Numbered from the stretch's first letter, positions 53,093 to 61,880 are shown. The stretch is DNA of 64,000 nt from Clostridiales bacterium (GCA_022800315.1 JAAWQC010000004.1:1-64000); one strand, 5' to 3'. Numbers and translations: made by a program. The notes: generated by a model from the letters alone, not told the origin.

Positions 53093-53701
53093 GATACCGG
53101 CTCCTTGATCGTTCAGTTTATTGCAGAGTAAATCACTTTATCATACCACTTTAAAGGACTCAAATCAATAGTTCTCAAAACCAGGGAGCCTTTCCTGTTC
53201 AGGAAACGCACGGCTTCCAGCCGCTCGGGGGTAAAGTTCCCCCTCTTGCCCCCTCTCGCTAAATATGGTATAAATGTCCGCAGAACGCCTTGCCGGTGGT
53301 TGCCGTCTGCAGTCTATGCAGGAAAATTCCGTTAGGAATTTTTAAGACCACCGCCGGTAAGCGATGGAATACCGAGGCGTTGGACGGTGGTTGCCGTCTA
53401 CAGTCTATGCAGGAAAATTCCGTTAGGAATTTTTAAGACCACCGCCGGTAAGCGATGGAATACCGAGGCGTTGGGCGGTGGTCACAGACTGGAAGAATCT
53501 CCTTTCGGGACGAAGTCTGTCCCCGAAGGTAAAGGAAGAATTACAAAGGAATTCTTCAGCGCCGGTTCCCTGTAAGGTATCTTGACTTGGGGACGTACAG
53601 GAACCGGTGACCGCGCCGGGTATTCTTCCAGGCGGATAAAAATTTATGGTACACTAGGGACACAAACAGGCTTTGTAAAGGGGCCGGAGGAGGGAAACAG
53701 G
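53093..53701. other. noncoding region with stacked hairpins before azlC
   Basis: I see no credible gene in these 609 bases. They hold a 91-bp tandem repeat (53294-53475) and then further stems: ACAGACT/AGTCTGT (53484-53490/53514-53520), GAAGAATT/AATTCTTC (53535-53542/53550-53557) and CCGGTTCC-TGTA with TACAGGAACCGG (53562-53574/53596-53607). An extended -10 (TGG-TACACT) for azlC lies near 53646-53654. The density of pairing over about 330 bases suggests a structured RNA. Confidence 0.65.
53284..53475. repeat. 91-bp tandem repeat with a cloverleaf fold
   Basis: Two copies at 53294-53384 and 53385-53475 differ at very few bases; a third begins at 53476 (CGGTGGT) and then stops. Each unit has P2 CGGTGGT/ACCACCG, P3 CTGCA/TGCAG (one mismatch in copy 2), P4 AAAATTCC-GTTA-GGAATTTT and P5 CGGTA/TACCG. 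AACGCCT at 53284-53290 pairs with AGGCGTT at the end of copy 1 or of copy 2, closing the fold in two possible ways. Confidence 0.85.
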
Positions 53702-54433
53702 ATGAAACGCCCGTTGTGGGAAGGCTTCCGCGACACCATTCCGCTGGGAATCGGGGTGGTGTTGTATGGCGTGGTTTACGGCATGCTGGGACGGCAGGGC
53801 GGCGTGCCCTTCTGGTTCATCCTCGGCATGTCCCTGCTGGTATTCGCCGGTTCCTCCCAGATGGCGGCGGTGGAGCTGCTGGTATCCGGTGCGGGTCCCC
53901 TGTCCACCGTACTGACCATCTTTGTGGTCAACCTGCGGCATGTGGTGATGGGGGCCGACCTATCCCGTTTTCTGACCGGTGCCAAAGGGCGGGAACGGGC
54001 CGTCAACGCCTTCTTCCTCACCGACGAGATATACGCGGTCACCTACACCCATTTTCGTTCCTCCCCGCTCCCCTCCGCCGGACGACGGGATATGGTCTAC
54101 ATGCGGGGCAGCGGACTGTGCATCTACAGCTTTTGGGCGCTGTCGGGAGCGGCGGGTTATCTGGGAGGACAGCTGGTCCCCCCGCTGCTGGAGCCGGCGC
54201 TGGGCTTCGCCATGTCGGCGGTATTCCTCGCCATGCTGCTTCCCCTGATCCGCGATCTCCCCACCCTTGCCTCGGTGCTGGTATCCGCTGTGACGGCGGT
54301 GGCCGGCTATCTGTGGCTGCCGGGGAAGTGGTACATCCTGCTGGCGGCGCTGGCCGGGTGCCTGGCCGGGTTTCTCTGCGGGGAGTGGAAGCTGAGCCAT
54401 GCTTCGGGACGGGATAAGGAGGCGGGACGATGA
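53702..54433 (+). CDS. azlC: AzlC family branched-chain amino acid exporter subunit
   Basis: AzlC with AzlD forms a branched-chain amino acid exporter. The 243-residue membrane protein starts MKRPLWEGFRDTIPLGIGVVLYGVVYGM, with LLVFAGSSQMAAVELL and VVNLRHVVMGADLSRFL as family blocks. The ATG at 53702 has GGAGG eight bases upstream; a longer frame from 53582 is unlikely. Its stop overlaps the azlD start (ATGA). Confidence 0.88.
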   Translation: MKRPLWEGFRDTIPLGIGVVLYGVVYGMLGRQGGVPFWFILGMSLLVFAGSSQMAAVELLVSGAGPLSTVLTIFVVNLRHVVMGADLSRFLTGAKGRERAVNAFFLTDEIYAVTYTHFRSSPLPSAGRRDMVYMRGSGLCIYSFWALSGAAGYLGGQLVPPLLEPALGFAMSAVFLAMLLPLIRDLPTLASVLVSAVTAVAGYLWLPGKWYILLAALAGCLAGFLCGEWKLSHASGRDKEAGR

Positions 54434-54753
54434 CCACCTGGCAGTATCTCATCGCCCTGCTCGGCTGTGCCGCCGCCACCTATCTGACCCGCGCGCCCGC
54501 CCTGCTGCTGTCCGACAGGATACGTCTCCCCCAGCGCCTGCTGCGGTTCATGGGGTATATCGGCCCGGCGGTCATCACCGCCCTGATCGCCCCTTCCCTG
54601 TTCGCGCCCGAAGGCGCGCTCAACCTGAACCCGGTGACCAATCTCTATCTCCCGGCGGCGCTGGTCACCGCCGTGGTCTTCCTGCTGTGGAAAAAGCCGC
54701 TGCCGGCTATCCTGGCCGGTATGACGGCAGCATTTCTTCTGTCACTGCTGTAA
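54430..54753 (+). CDS. azlD: AzlD family branched-chain amino acid exporter subunit
   Basis: This is the small membrane partner of AzlC: 107 residues, with MTTWQYLIALLGCAAATYLTRAPALLL and PQRLLRFMGYIGPAVITALIAP, both typical. It begins with a 4-base overlap with azlC and is followed by a terminator. Confidence 0.88.
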   Translation: MTTWQYLIALLGCAAATYLTRAPALLLSDRIRLPQRLLRFMGYIGPAVITALIAPSLFAPEGALNLNPVTNLYLPAALVTAVVFLLWKKPLPAILAGMTAAFLLSLL

Positions 54754-54773
54754 GATGGATTATTGAGCAACAA

Positions 54774-54810
54774 ACAGGCCCTTTTCCCGTATGTCGGGAA
54801 AAGGGCCTGT
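54774..54810. terminator. bidirectional terminator between azlD and the ABC genes
   Basis: ACAGGCCCTTTTCCCG and its exact complement (54774-54789/54795-54810) with a five-base loop lie between convergent genes. Confidence 0.85.
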
Positions 54811-54823
54811 ATTTATGAAACAC

Positions 54824-56698
54824 CTACACGGCTTCTGCCTGTTCGAACTGGGAGTTGTACAGATTGGCGTAGAAACCGCCCGCGGCCAGCAGGTCGTCGT
54901 GGGTGCCCTGCTCCACGATATCGCCGTCCTTCATGACCAGGATCAGGTCGGCGTCGCGGATGGTGGACAGGCGGTGGGCGATGACGAAGCTGGTGCGCCC
55001 CTTCATCAAGTTATCCATCGCCTTTTGGATACGGACCTCGGTGCGGGTATCCACCGAACTGGTGGCCTCGTCGAGTATCAGGATGGGCGGATCGGCCAGA
55101 ATAGCGCGGGCGATGGTCAGCAGCTGCTTCTGGCCCTGGGAGACGTTGCCCGCCTCCTCGTTCAGCTCCATGTCGTAGCCGCCGGCCAGGGTCTGGATGA
55201 AGTGGTGGACGTGGGCGGCTTTGGCGGCCTCTACCACCTGCTCATCGGTGGCGTCCAGCCGGCCGTAGCGGATGTTCTCCCGGATGGAGCCGTTGAACAG
55301 CCACGTATCCTGCAGCACCATGCCGAACATCTGGCGCAGCTCGCTGCGGTTGAAGTCCTTCACGTTATGGCCGTCCACCAGAATCTCGCCCGCGCCCACA
55401 TCATAGAAACGCATGAGCAGCTTGACCATGGTGGTCTTGCCCGCGCCGGTGGGGCCGACGATGGCCACCTTCTGCCCCGGTTTGACCGAGGCGGTGAAGT
55501 TGTGGATGATGGTCTTTTCGGGGGTGTAGCCAAACTGCACGTTTTTGAACTCCACCGCACCGGTCAGGCCCTCGATGGACACGGCGTTCTCGGCCGTCTG
55601 ATCCTCTTCTTCCTCATCGAGGAATTCGAAGACCCGCTCCGCCGCCGCCGCGGTGGACTGGAGCAGGTTGGCCACCTGCGCCACCTGCGCGATGGGCTGG
55701 TTGAACATTCGGACATACTGGATGAACGACTGGATATCGCCCACCTCGATGGAATTTTTGATGACCAGCCAGCCGCCCAGGATGGAGACCATGACATAAC
55801 CCAGGTTGCCGATGAACATCATCAATGGCTGCATCATGCCCGACAGGAACTGGGATTTCCAGGCGGAGCTGTACAGGGTATCGTTGAGCTGATTGAACTT
55901 ATCGGTCACATCCTTCTCGCCGTTGAAGGCGCGCACAATGTTGTGACCGCCGTAGACCTCTTCCACTTCGCCGTTGACGTGGCCCAGATACTCCTGCTGA
56001 GAGCGGAAATATTTCTGCGAGCGCTTGACGATCAGGGAGATGAGCAGCATGGAGACCGGCAGGATGAGCAGTGAAACCAGCGTCATCACCCAGCTGATGG
56101 AAAACATCATAACCAGCACGCCGATGACGGTGGTGATCGAGGTGATGACCTGCGTCATGCTCTGGTTGAGGCTCTGGCTGAGGGTGTCCACATCATTGGT
56201 CACGCGGGACAGCACCTCGCCGTGGGTACGGGTCTCAAAGTACTTCATGGGCATGCGGTTGATCTTCAGCGAGATCGACTGCCGCAGGTTATAGGAAACC
56301 TTCTGCGACACGCCGGTCATGATATAGCCCTGGATGAAGGCGAACAGGCTGCTGACGATATACAGCACCAGCAGTTTGATGAGAATTTCGCCGATTTTGC
56401 CGAAATCAATGCCCGTGCTGCCGTCGCCGCTGATCTTGCCCATCAGGCCGTTAAATATCTCGGTGGTGGCGCTGCCCATGATTTTGGGGCCGATGATGGA
56501 AAAGGCGGCGCTGCCAATGGCGAAAATGACGACCAGCAGGACGGCGATGCGGTATTTCCCCAGATACTGGAACAGCTTGCCCATGGTGCCCTTGAAGTCC
56601 TTGGCTTTTTCGCCCGAACCCATGTGTCCGCCAGGACCGTGGCCCGGTCCATGGCCGAAGGGCCCGCCGCGTCGGGTGCCCTGTTTGGTATTACTCAT
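54824..56698 (-). CDS. ABC transporter, fused permease and ATPase (exporter half B)
   Basis: This 624-residue half-transporter has a Gly/His-rich cytoplasmic start (about 1-30), six membrane helices (about 50-340) and a nucleotide domain with Walker A GPTGAGKTT, signature NVSQGQKQ (VSQGQ instead of LSGGQ) and Walker B LILDEATSSVDTRTE. It overlaps the end of the partner gene by eight bases and is its probable heterodimer mate in a multidrug or peptide exporter. Confidence 0.9.
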   Translation of the reverse strand: MSNTKQGTRRGGPFGHGPGHGPGGHMGSGEKAKDFKGTMGKLFQYLGKYRIAVLLVVIFAIGSAAFSIIGPKIMGSATTEIFNGLMGKISGDGSTGIDFGKIGEILIKLLVLYIVSSLFAFIQGYIMTGVSQKVSYNLRQSISLKINRMPMKYFETRTHGEVLSRVTNDVDTLSQSLNQSMTQVITSITTVIGVLVMMFSISWVMTLVSLLILPVSMLLISLIVKRSQKYFRSQQEYLGHVNGEVEEVYGGHNIVRAFNGEKDVTDKFNQLNDTLYSSAWKSQFLSGMMQPLMMFIGNLGYVMVSILGGWLVIKNSIEVGDIQSFIQYVRMFNQPIAQVAQVANLLQSTAAAAERVFEFLDEEEEDQTAENAVSIEGLTGAVEFKNVQFGYTPEKTIIHNFTASVKPGQKVAIVGPTGAGKTTMVKLLMRFYDVGAGEILVDGHNVKDFNRSELRQMFGMVLQDTWLFNGSIRENIRYGRLDATDEQVVEAAKAAHVHHFIQTLAGGYDMELNEEAGNVSQGQKQLLTIARAILADPPILILDEATSSVDTRTEVRIQKAMDNLMKGRTSFVIAHRLSTIRDADLILVMKDGDIVEQGTHDDLLAAGGFYANLYNSQFEQAEAV

Positions 56699-59003
56699 GT
56701 GCCAGTTCCTCCTTTGACAGCTGGGATGTGGCGATCTGCCGGTAGGTATCGCAGGATTCCAGCAGTTCCTTGTGGGTGCCCTTGCCGACCACCCGGCCTT
56801 CGTCCAGCACCAGTATCTGTTCCGCGTGGAGGATGGTACTGATGCGCTGGGCCACGATCAGGACGGTGCTGTCCGACGTCTCCTTCTTCAGCGCGGCCCG
56901 CAGAGACGCGTCGGTCTTGAAGTCCAGCGCGGAGAAGCTGTCGTCGAAGATATAGATTTCCGGCCGTTTTGCCACCGCGCGGGCGATGGATAGACGCTGT
57001 TTCTGACCGCCGGAAACGTTGTCGCCGCCCTGGGAGATCTCGGAGTCGTAGCCGTCAGGCTTGGCTTCAATAAACTCGGTGGCCTGGGCGATGCGGGCGG
57101 CCCGTTCCATCTCCTCGTCGGGAGCGTCGGGGCAGCCATATTTCACGTTGGATTCGATGGTGCCCGAGAAGAGCACGCCCTTCTGGGGCACATAGCCGAT
57201 CCGCTCCCGCAGATCGTGCTGGGAAACGCGGCGGATATCCACCCCGTCCACCAGAATCTCGCCGTCGGTCACGTCGAAGAAGCGGGGGATCAGGTTGACC
57301 AGCGTAGATTTGCCGCTGCCGGTACTGCCGATGAAGGCGGTGGTCTCACCCGGTTTGGCGACAAAGTCGATGTTGGTGAGGACATCCTCGTCCGCACCGG
57401 GATAGCGGAAGCTCACGTTGCGGAACTCCACGACACCCTTGTTGTTCCCATCGAAGGAAACGGGGACATCGGGGTCTTTTACCGTCACGTCGGTATCCAA
57501 CACCTCGCTGATGCGCTTGCCCGACACCGCCGCACGGGGCAGCATAATGGAGACCATCGAGATCATGAGGAACGACATAACGATCTGCATGGTGTACTGA
57601 ATGAAGGCCATCATATTGCCGACCTGCATCACGCCGTCGTCGATGCTGTGGGCGCCGTTCCACATGATGAGGATGGTGATGCCGTTCATCAGCAGCATCA
57701 TCAGGGGCATCATGCTGGACATCACCCGGTTGACGAACAGGTTGGTGCGGGTCAGGTTGCGATTGGCCTCGTCAAAGCGCTTCTCCTCGTGCTTTTCGGT
57801 GGAGAAAGCGCGGATGACCGGCAGGCCGGTGAGGATTTCGCGGGTGACCAGGTTGAGCTTGTCGACCAGCTTCTGCATGAGCTGGAAGCGGGGCATGACC
57901 ACAGCGAACAGCACCACCACCAGGGACAGGATGGCGGCCACCGCCACCGCGATGATCCAGGACATGGTGCTGTTGGTGTTGATGACCTTCAGCACGCCGC
58001 CGACGCCCACGATGGGGGCGTAGAAAACCACGCGCAGCAACATGACCATAAGCATCTGTATCTGCTGGATGTCGTTGGTGCTGCGGGTGATGAGGGACGC
58101 GGTGGAGAATTTATCGAATTCCGCCTGGGAGAAGGAGACCACCTTGCCGAACACCCGGCCGCGCAGCTCACGGCCCAGGGAGGCAGCGATACGGGCAGCG
58201 AAAAAGCTCACCGTTACGGTAGCGGCCATACTCAGCAGCGCCACCAGCAGCATCTTGGCACCCGACCAGAGAATATATCTCGTCTGCATCGCGTCGGTAT
58301 CCATGCCGACGGCCTTGTATTCCTGCTTGACATACAGCACGGCGCTCTGGGAGATCATGCTCTCAGGCATTTGGGAAAATGCCTCGTCGAACTGCTTAAT
58401 CATCTGATCCCGCGCCTCCTGCGGCATCTGGGCCAGCGCCGCAAACAGCTGCTCGGGGGTCATTTGAGCACCGTCGGCAGCGGCGGCCTCGGGATCCATC
58501 CCCTCTGGGATTTCCATAGGGGCCGAGCCGCCGGATGCCATACCCTCCGAGATTTTCTCCCGGATACCGGCGGTGCTCTCGTCGTCGGAGGACAGCACCG
58601 ACACCGCGATGATCGGTTTGCTCATCAGGCTGCTCAGCTTTTCGATGATGTCTTTGTCCTTCGTATCAAGCTGATACAGGGGTTCCTCCGCCAAAACAGG
58701 ATATTTTTTGCTGAGCGAGGCAACCTCCTTATCGGAGAGCTGGCTCCTATCCAGCAGGCGGTAGTGGCTGTCCACCGTTTCCTTGTCCGCCGTGCCAAGA
58801 AAAAGAGACAGCTTGTCGTATTCGCTCTGCCGGATTACGTCGGGGGCGGCATTTTTGATGCCGCTCTGCTGGATGCCGACGTTGACGATGTCGGAGGTGA
58901 AATCGGGCAGAGACAGGTCGCAGATTGCCTGTACCACCAGCAGCAGGAACACCAGCACGATGGATGCCGCCGATTTCTTCATATACTTAAAGATCTTCAG
59001 CAT
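56691..59003 (-). CDS. ABC transporter, fused permease and ATPase with large outer insert (exporter half A)
   Basis: This 770-residue half-transporter starts MLKIFKYMKKSAASIVLVFL at 59003 (AAGAGGTG six bases upstream). Between the first and second membrane segments it has an insert of about 220 residues, partly Met/Gln-rich (MTPEQLFAALAQMPQEAR), predicted outside the cell. The ATPase has Walker A GSTGSGKST, signature NVSGGQKQRL and IYIFDDSFSALDFKTD, where the residue after Walker B is Asp instead of Glu, as in asymmetric exporters with one weak site. It is preceded by marR (16-base overlap). Confidence 0.88.
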   Translation of the reverse strand: MLKIFKYMKKSAASIVLVFLLLVVQAICDLSLPDFTSDIVNVGIQQSGIKNAAPDVIRQSEYDKLSLFLGTADKETVDSHYRLLDRSQLSDKEVASLSKKYPVLAEEPLYQLDTKDKDIIEKLSSLMSKPIIAVSVLSSDDESTAGIREKISEGMASGGSAPMEIPEGMDPEAAAADGAQMTPEQLFAALAQMPQEARDQMIKQFDEAFSQMPESMISQSAVLYVKQEYKAVGMDTDAMQTRYILWSGAKMLLVALLSMAATVTVSFFAARIAASLGRELRGRVFGKVVSFSQAEFDKFSTASLITRSTNDIQQIQMLMVMLLRVVFYAPIVGVGGVLKVINTNSTMSWIIAVAVAAILSLVVVLFAVVMPRFQLMQKLVDKLNLVTREILTGLPVIRAFSTEKHEEKRFDEANRNLTRTNLFVNRVMSSMMPLMMLLMNGITILIMWNGAHSIDDGVMQVGNMMAFIQYTMQIVMSFLMISMVSIMLPRAAVSGKRISEVLDTDVTVKDPDVPVSFDGNNKGVVEFRNVSFRYPGADEDVLTNIDFVAKPGETTAFIGSTGSGKSTLVNLIPRFFDVTDGEILVDGVDIRRVSQHDLRERIGYVPQKGVLFSGTIESNVKYGCPDAPDEEMERAARIAQATEFIEAKPDGYDSEISQGGDNVSGGQKQRLSIARAVAKRPEIYIFDDSFSALDFKTDASLRAALKKETSDSTVLIVAQRISTILHAEQILVLDEGRVVGKGTHKELLESCDTYRQIATSQLSKEELAHE

Positions 59004-59490
59004 GGGGTACACCTCTTTCCGAACCGCGCCGCGGACGCCTCCGCCGGTCGGGTTCTTCACCCGTATCGTTTAAATTTTGTTTGATTTGCAGGAACAGCCG
59101 GCGCAGCAGCAGCTGTTCCTCCGCGGAAATTCCCTCGAACATGAGGTCGTCCAGCTCGTGTACCAGGCCGCCGACCTGCGAGAAGACTTCCTCCCCCTTT
59201 TCGGTGATGAAAATGCGGCTGACCCGCTGGTCGTGTTCGTCGGGCCGCCGTTCTACCAGATCCGATCGTTCCATCCGCCGGATCATGACGGCCACCGTCG
59301 GGGGTTTGACCATCATACGTTCCACCAGCTCCCGCTGGCTCAGGCCGTTCTGTTTATGAAGCGACGCCAGTAACGGCACCTGACCGGGATGGATGCCCAC
59401 CGCATCCATCAGGCGGTAGGTATGAGCAAAATACAGCCGCATGGTATGCACCAGCAGCATGTGCAGGCTCTCCGGCTCAAAGACATCCAA
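58987..59490 (-). CDS. MarR family transcriptional regulator
   Basis: This 167-residue regulator has the MarR winged helix (QNGLSQRELVERMMVKPPTVAVMIRRMERSDLVERRPDEHDQR). Its C-terminal tail is very basic (RRRRPRRGSERG). It is the first gene of the exporter unit and overlaps the next gene, so it is presumably the local repressor. AAAGGAGG lies 11 bases before the ATG. Its operators are probably the two TTAGCC(A/G)ACTAA sites. Confidence 0.88.
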   Translation of the reverse strand: MDVFEPESLHMLLVHTMRLYFAHTYRLMDAVGIHPGQVPLLASLHKQNGLSQRELVERMMVKPPTVAVMIRRMERSDLVERRPDEHDQRVSRIFITEKGEEVFSQVGGLVHELDDLMFEGISAEEQLLLRRLFLQIKQNLNDTGEEPDRRRRPRRGSERGVPHAEDL

Positions 59491-59538
59491 TTGCCGCCCT
59501 CCTTTATCCCGCCGATGCGGGAATGATGATAATTAATA

Positions 59539-59550
59539 TTAGCCAACTAA
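59539..59550 (-). promoter_or_regulatory. MarR operator near the marR promoter
   Basis: TTAGCCAACTAA is a dyad (TTAG-N4-CTAA) next to a -10-like TAATAT on the minus strand, 49 bases before marR. Confidence 0.65.
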
Positions 59551-59635
59551 CGGTTATCATACGTTTCTTAGGCGGATATGTCAATATTTTCCCCATGAAT
59601 TCATAAAGTATTCACAAGTGATGGCCGATATTTAA

Positions 59636-59647
59636 TTAGCCGACTAA
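59636..59647 (+). promoter_or_regulatory. MarR operator upstream of the ABC-F gene
   Basis: TTAGCCGACTAA differs from the site at 59539 by one base and lies 120 bases before the divergent ABC-F gene, suggesting that the same regulator controls both. Confidence 0.65.
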
Positions 59648-59766
59648 TATTGTGGTTGTCCTTGCATAAAAAGAACTATCCAGGAGGGTGTTTTTGTGTT
59701 AAAATGGGAAGCAATGTCCCGCGGCGGCAATGCCGTCCGGGTCAAGGGAAAGGAATGGTCACAAGC

Positions 59767-61365
59767 ATGATCACGGTATCGGACGTCAGCCTGAATTTCG
59801 GCGGGCAGGTTCTGTTCAAACACGTCAACCTGAAATTTACGGCAGGAAACTGCTACGGCGTCATCGGCGCCAACGGTGCGGGCAAGTCCACCTTCCTGCG
59901 CATCCTGTCCGGCGAGCTGGAGCCCTCCTCCGGCGAAGTCGTCATCGACTCCAAAACCCGCCTGTCGGTGCTCAAACAGGATCACTACGCCTATAACGAC
60001 TATTCGGTGCTGGACACGGTCATCAGCGGCAATGCCCGCCTGTATGAAATCATGAAGCAGAAGGACACCCTGTACGCCAAGGAGGATTTCTCCGAGGAGG
60101 ACGGCATCCTCGCCTCCGAGCTGGAAGCCGAGTTCGCCGAGCTGGACGGCTGGGACGCCGAGACCGAGGCAGGCCGCCTGCTGCAGGGGCTCTCCCTCGA
60201 CTCTTCCCTGCTGTACGAGCAGATGAGCACCCTGCCCGACAAGGCAAAGGTCAAGGTGCTGCTGGCCCAGGCCCTTTTCGGCAAACCGGATATTATCCTG
60301 CTGGACGAACCGACCAACCATCTGGATACCCCGTCGGTCACCTGGCTGGAGGATTTTCTCCTCGATTACGAGGGCACCGTGATCGTGGTATCCCACGACC
60401 GGTATTTCCTGAACGACGTGTGTACCCATATCGTGGATGTGGACTACAACAAGATCAAGATTTACGTGGGCAACTATGATTTTTGGTACGACTCCAGCCA
60501 GCTGATGCAGCGGGTGCTCAAGGATCAGAACAAAAAGGCGGAGGACCGCATCAAGGAGCTGCAGAGTTTTATCGAACGGTTCTCCGCCAACAAATCCAAG
60601 TCGCGGCAGGCCACCTCACGCAAAAAGCTGATCGACAAGCTGACGCCGGAGGAAATGCCCGCCTCCTCCCGCCGTTATCCCTTCGTGGGCTTCCAGATGG
60701 ACCGGGAGCCGGGGAAGGAAATCCTCGCCGTGGAGAACCTGAGCAAGACGGTGGACGGAGTCAGGGTGCTGGACGGCGTCTCGTTCCGCGTCAACCGGGG
60801 GGACAAGATCGCCTTTGTGGGAGAGGATGAAATCGCCACCACCGCCCTGTTCCAGATTCTGGCCGGCGAAATGGAACCGGACGAGGGATCGTACAAATGG
60901 GGGGTCAGCACCACCCAGTCCTATTTCCCCAAGGACAATACTGCCTATTTCGAGGGCAGCGGGGACAACATCCTCCAGTGGCTGTGCCGGTACTCCGCCG
61001 ACACGTCGGAGATATACCTGCGGGGCTTTCTGGGCAAGATGCTCTTTTCGGGCGACGACGTGCTGAAACCGGTATCGGTGCTGTCCGGCGGCGAGAAGGT
61101 GCGGTGCATGCTGTCCCGCATGATGATGGGCGGGTCCAACGTCCTGATGCTCGATCAGCCCACCAACCATCTGGACCTGGAATCCATCACGGCGGTGAAC
61201 AACGGCCTGATCGATTTCAAGGGCGTCGTGCTCTTCTCGTCCTACGACCGGCAGTTCATCCAGACCACCGCCAACCGCATCATGGAGCTGGGCGGCGGCC
61301 GCCTCATCGACAAGACGCTGCCCTACGACGAATACCTCCAGTGGCGGGAAGCGAACGCGGAGTAA
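59767..61365 (+). CDS. ABC-F family ATPase (YbiT/YkpA-like)
   Basis: ABC-F proteins have two ATPase domains and no membrane part and act on ribosomes. This 532-residue protein has a standard Walker A in domain 1 (GANGAGKST) but the signature there is STLPDKAKVKVLLA rather than LSGG. Domain 2 has VGEDEIATTALF where GxxGxGKST is expected (no lysine), a good signature VLSGGEKVR, and LDQPTNHLD with Gln for the catalytic Glu. The linker at about 240-310 is the ABC-F type with many Lys and Arg. The start could also be the ATG at 59755. Role: translation factor or antibiotic protection. Confidence 0.83.
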   Translation: MITVSDVSLNFGGQVLFKHVNLKFTAGNCYGVIGANGAGKSTFLRILSGELEPSSGEVVIDSKTRLSVLKQDHYAYNDYSVLDTVISGNARLYEIMKQKDTLYAKEDFSEEDGILASELEAEFAELDGWDAETEAGRLLQGLSLDSSLLYEQMSTLPDKAKVKVLLAQALFGKPDIILLDEPTNHLDTPSVTWLEDFLLDYEGTVIVVSHDRYFLNDVCTHIVDVDYNKIKIYVGNYDFWYDSSQLMQRVLKDQNKKAEDRIKELQSFIERFSANKSKSRQATSRKKLIDKLTPEEMPASSRRYPFVGFQMDREPGKEILAVENLSKTVDGVRVLDGVSFRVNRGDKIAFVGEDEIATTALFQILAGEMEPDEGSYKWGVSTTQSYFPKDNTAYFEGSGDNILQWLCRYSADTSEIYLRGFLGKMLFSGDDVLKPVSVLSGGEKVRCMLSRMMMGGSNVLMLDQPTNHLDLESITAVNNGLIDFKGVVLFSSYDRQFIQTTANRIMELGGGRLIDKTLPYDEYLQWREANAE

Positions 61366-61435
61366 AAAACCGCCTGCTGTTTAACAGGAATAAGCGAAAC
61401 GACAGTATTTGTCCCCGTTTACTCCTGTACTATTA

Positions 61436-61798
61436 CTATAGGGTGTCCTCAAACCTGCCTGCCTTTTCCTGTGTTTGCTTTATGGCCTTTTCGATCCTAT
61501 CCGTATCTAACGTCAGGTTTTCATCGACGCATACCTCCAGGAACTGTTTGAGACGTCCCCAATCGGCGCCAATTTCTACTACATGAGCTACTTGTGTCAG
61601 CACAATATAGTATATCTCCATGAATTCCCGATGCAGGCATTGATCGATAATGGCATTGAGATCGTGTGTGTGGATGCCCTGGTCTGTATCTCCGAAACAA
61701 AGCCTGAGCCAAAGGTCATGATTTTGAATCGACCATACGATAATCTCACTTAATCGTTCCGAATTCCTCCGGTTTCTTTCTTGCCTCTCTTTTGTCAC
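61436..61798 (-). CDS. hypothetical protein of the XRE-linked islet
   Basis: This encodes 120 residues from a GTG at 61798 (GAGGTG five bases upstream; an in-frame TTG at 61831 is less likely). The protein begins with a basic helix (TKERQERNRRNSERLSEII) and is otherwise a soluble, mostly helical, acidic chain (IDQCLHREFMEIYYIVLTQVA). I do not recognise it. It is divergent from an XRE regulator and shares a symmetrical operator region with it. The DNA is much more AT-rich than its surroundings. Confidence 0.6.
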   Translation of the reverse strand: MTKERQERNRRNSERLSEIIVWSIQNHDLWLRLCFGDTDQGIHTHDLNAIIDQCLHREFMEIYYIVLTQVAHVVEIGADWGRLKQFLEVCVDENLTLDTDRIEKAIKQTQEKAGRFEDTL

Positions 61799-61812
61799 AT
61801 TTTCACCTCTTT

Positions 61813-61880
61813 GTTCTTTATTACGAACCAATTATACTCTCTTGACGCGATATAATCAAAAAAAGTTCGTAATAAGGAAC
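61813..61880. promoter_or_regulatory. divergent promoter with paired XRE operators
   Basis: GTTCTTTATTACGAAC (61813-61828) and GTTCGTAATAAGGAAC (61865-61880) are inverted copies with one mismatch, and each has GTTC-N8-GAAC symmetry. Between them lies a minus-strand promoter TTGATT (61854-61859), 17 bases, TATAAT (61831-61836). A TATAAT on the plus strand (61851-61856) could serve the XRE gene. Confidence 0.75.

Noticed and set aside
53294..53490. Tandem repeats considered as a CRISPR array
   Set aside because: The 91-bp units join directly with no unique spacers, and no cas gene is near.
53590..53640. Possible T-box leader before azlC, from GGTGACCGCG
   Set aside because: The conserved T-box antiterminator core with UGGN is missing and there is no terminator with a T-run between it and azlC.
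53160..53700. Possible group II intron fragment
   Set aside because: No domain V sequence and no reverse transcriptase remnant could be found.
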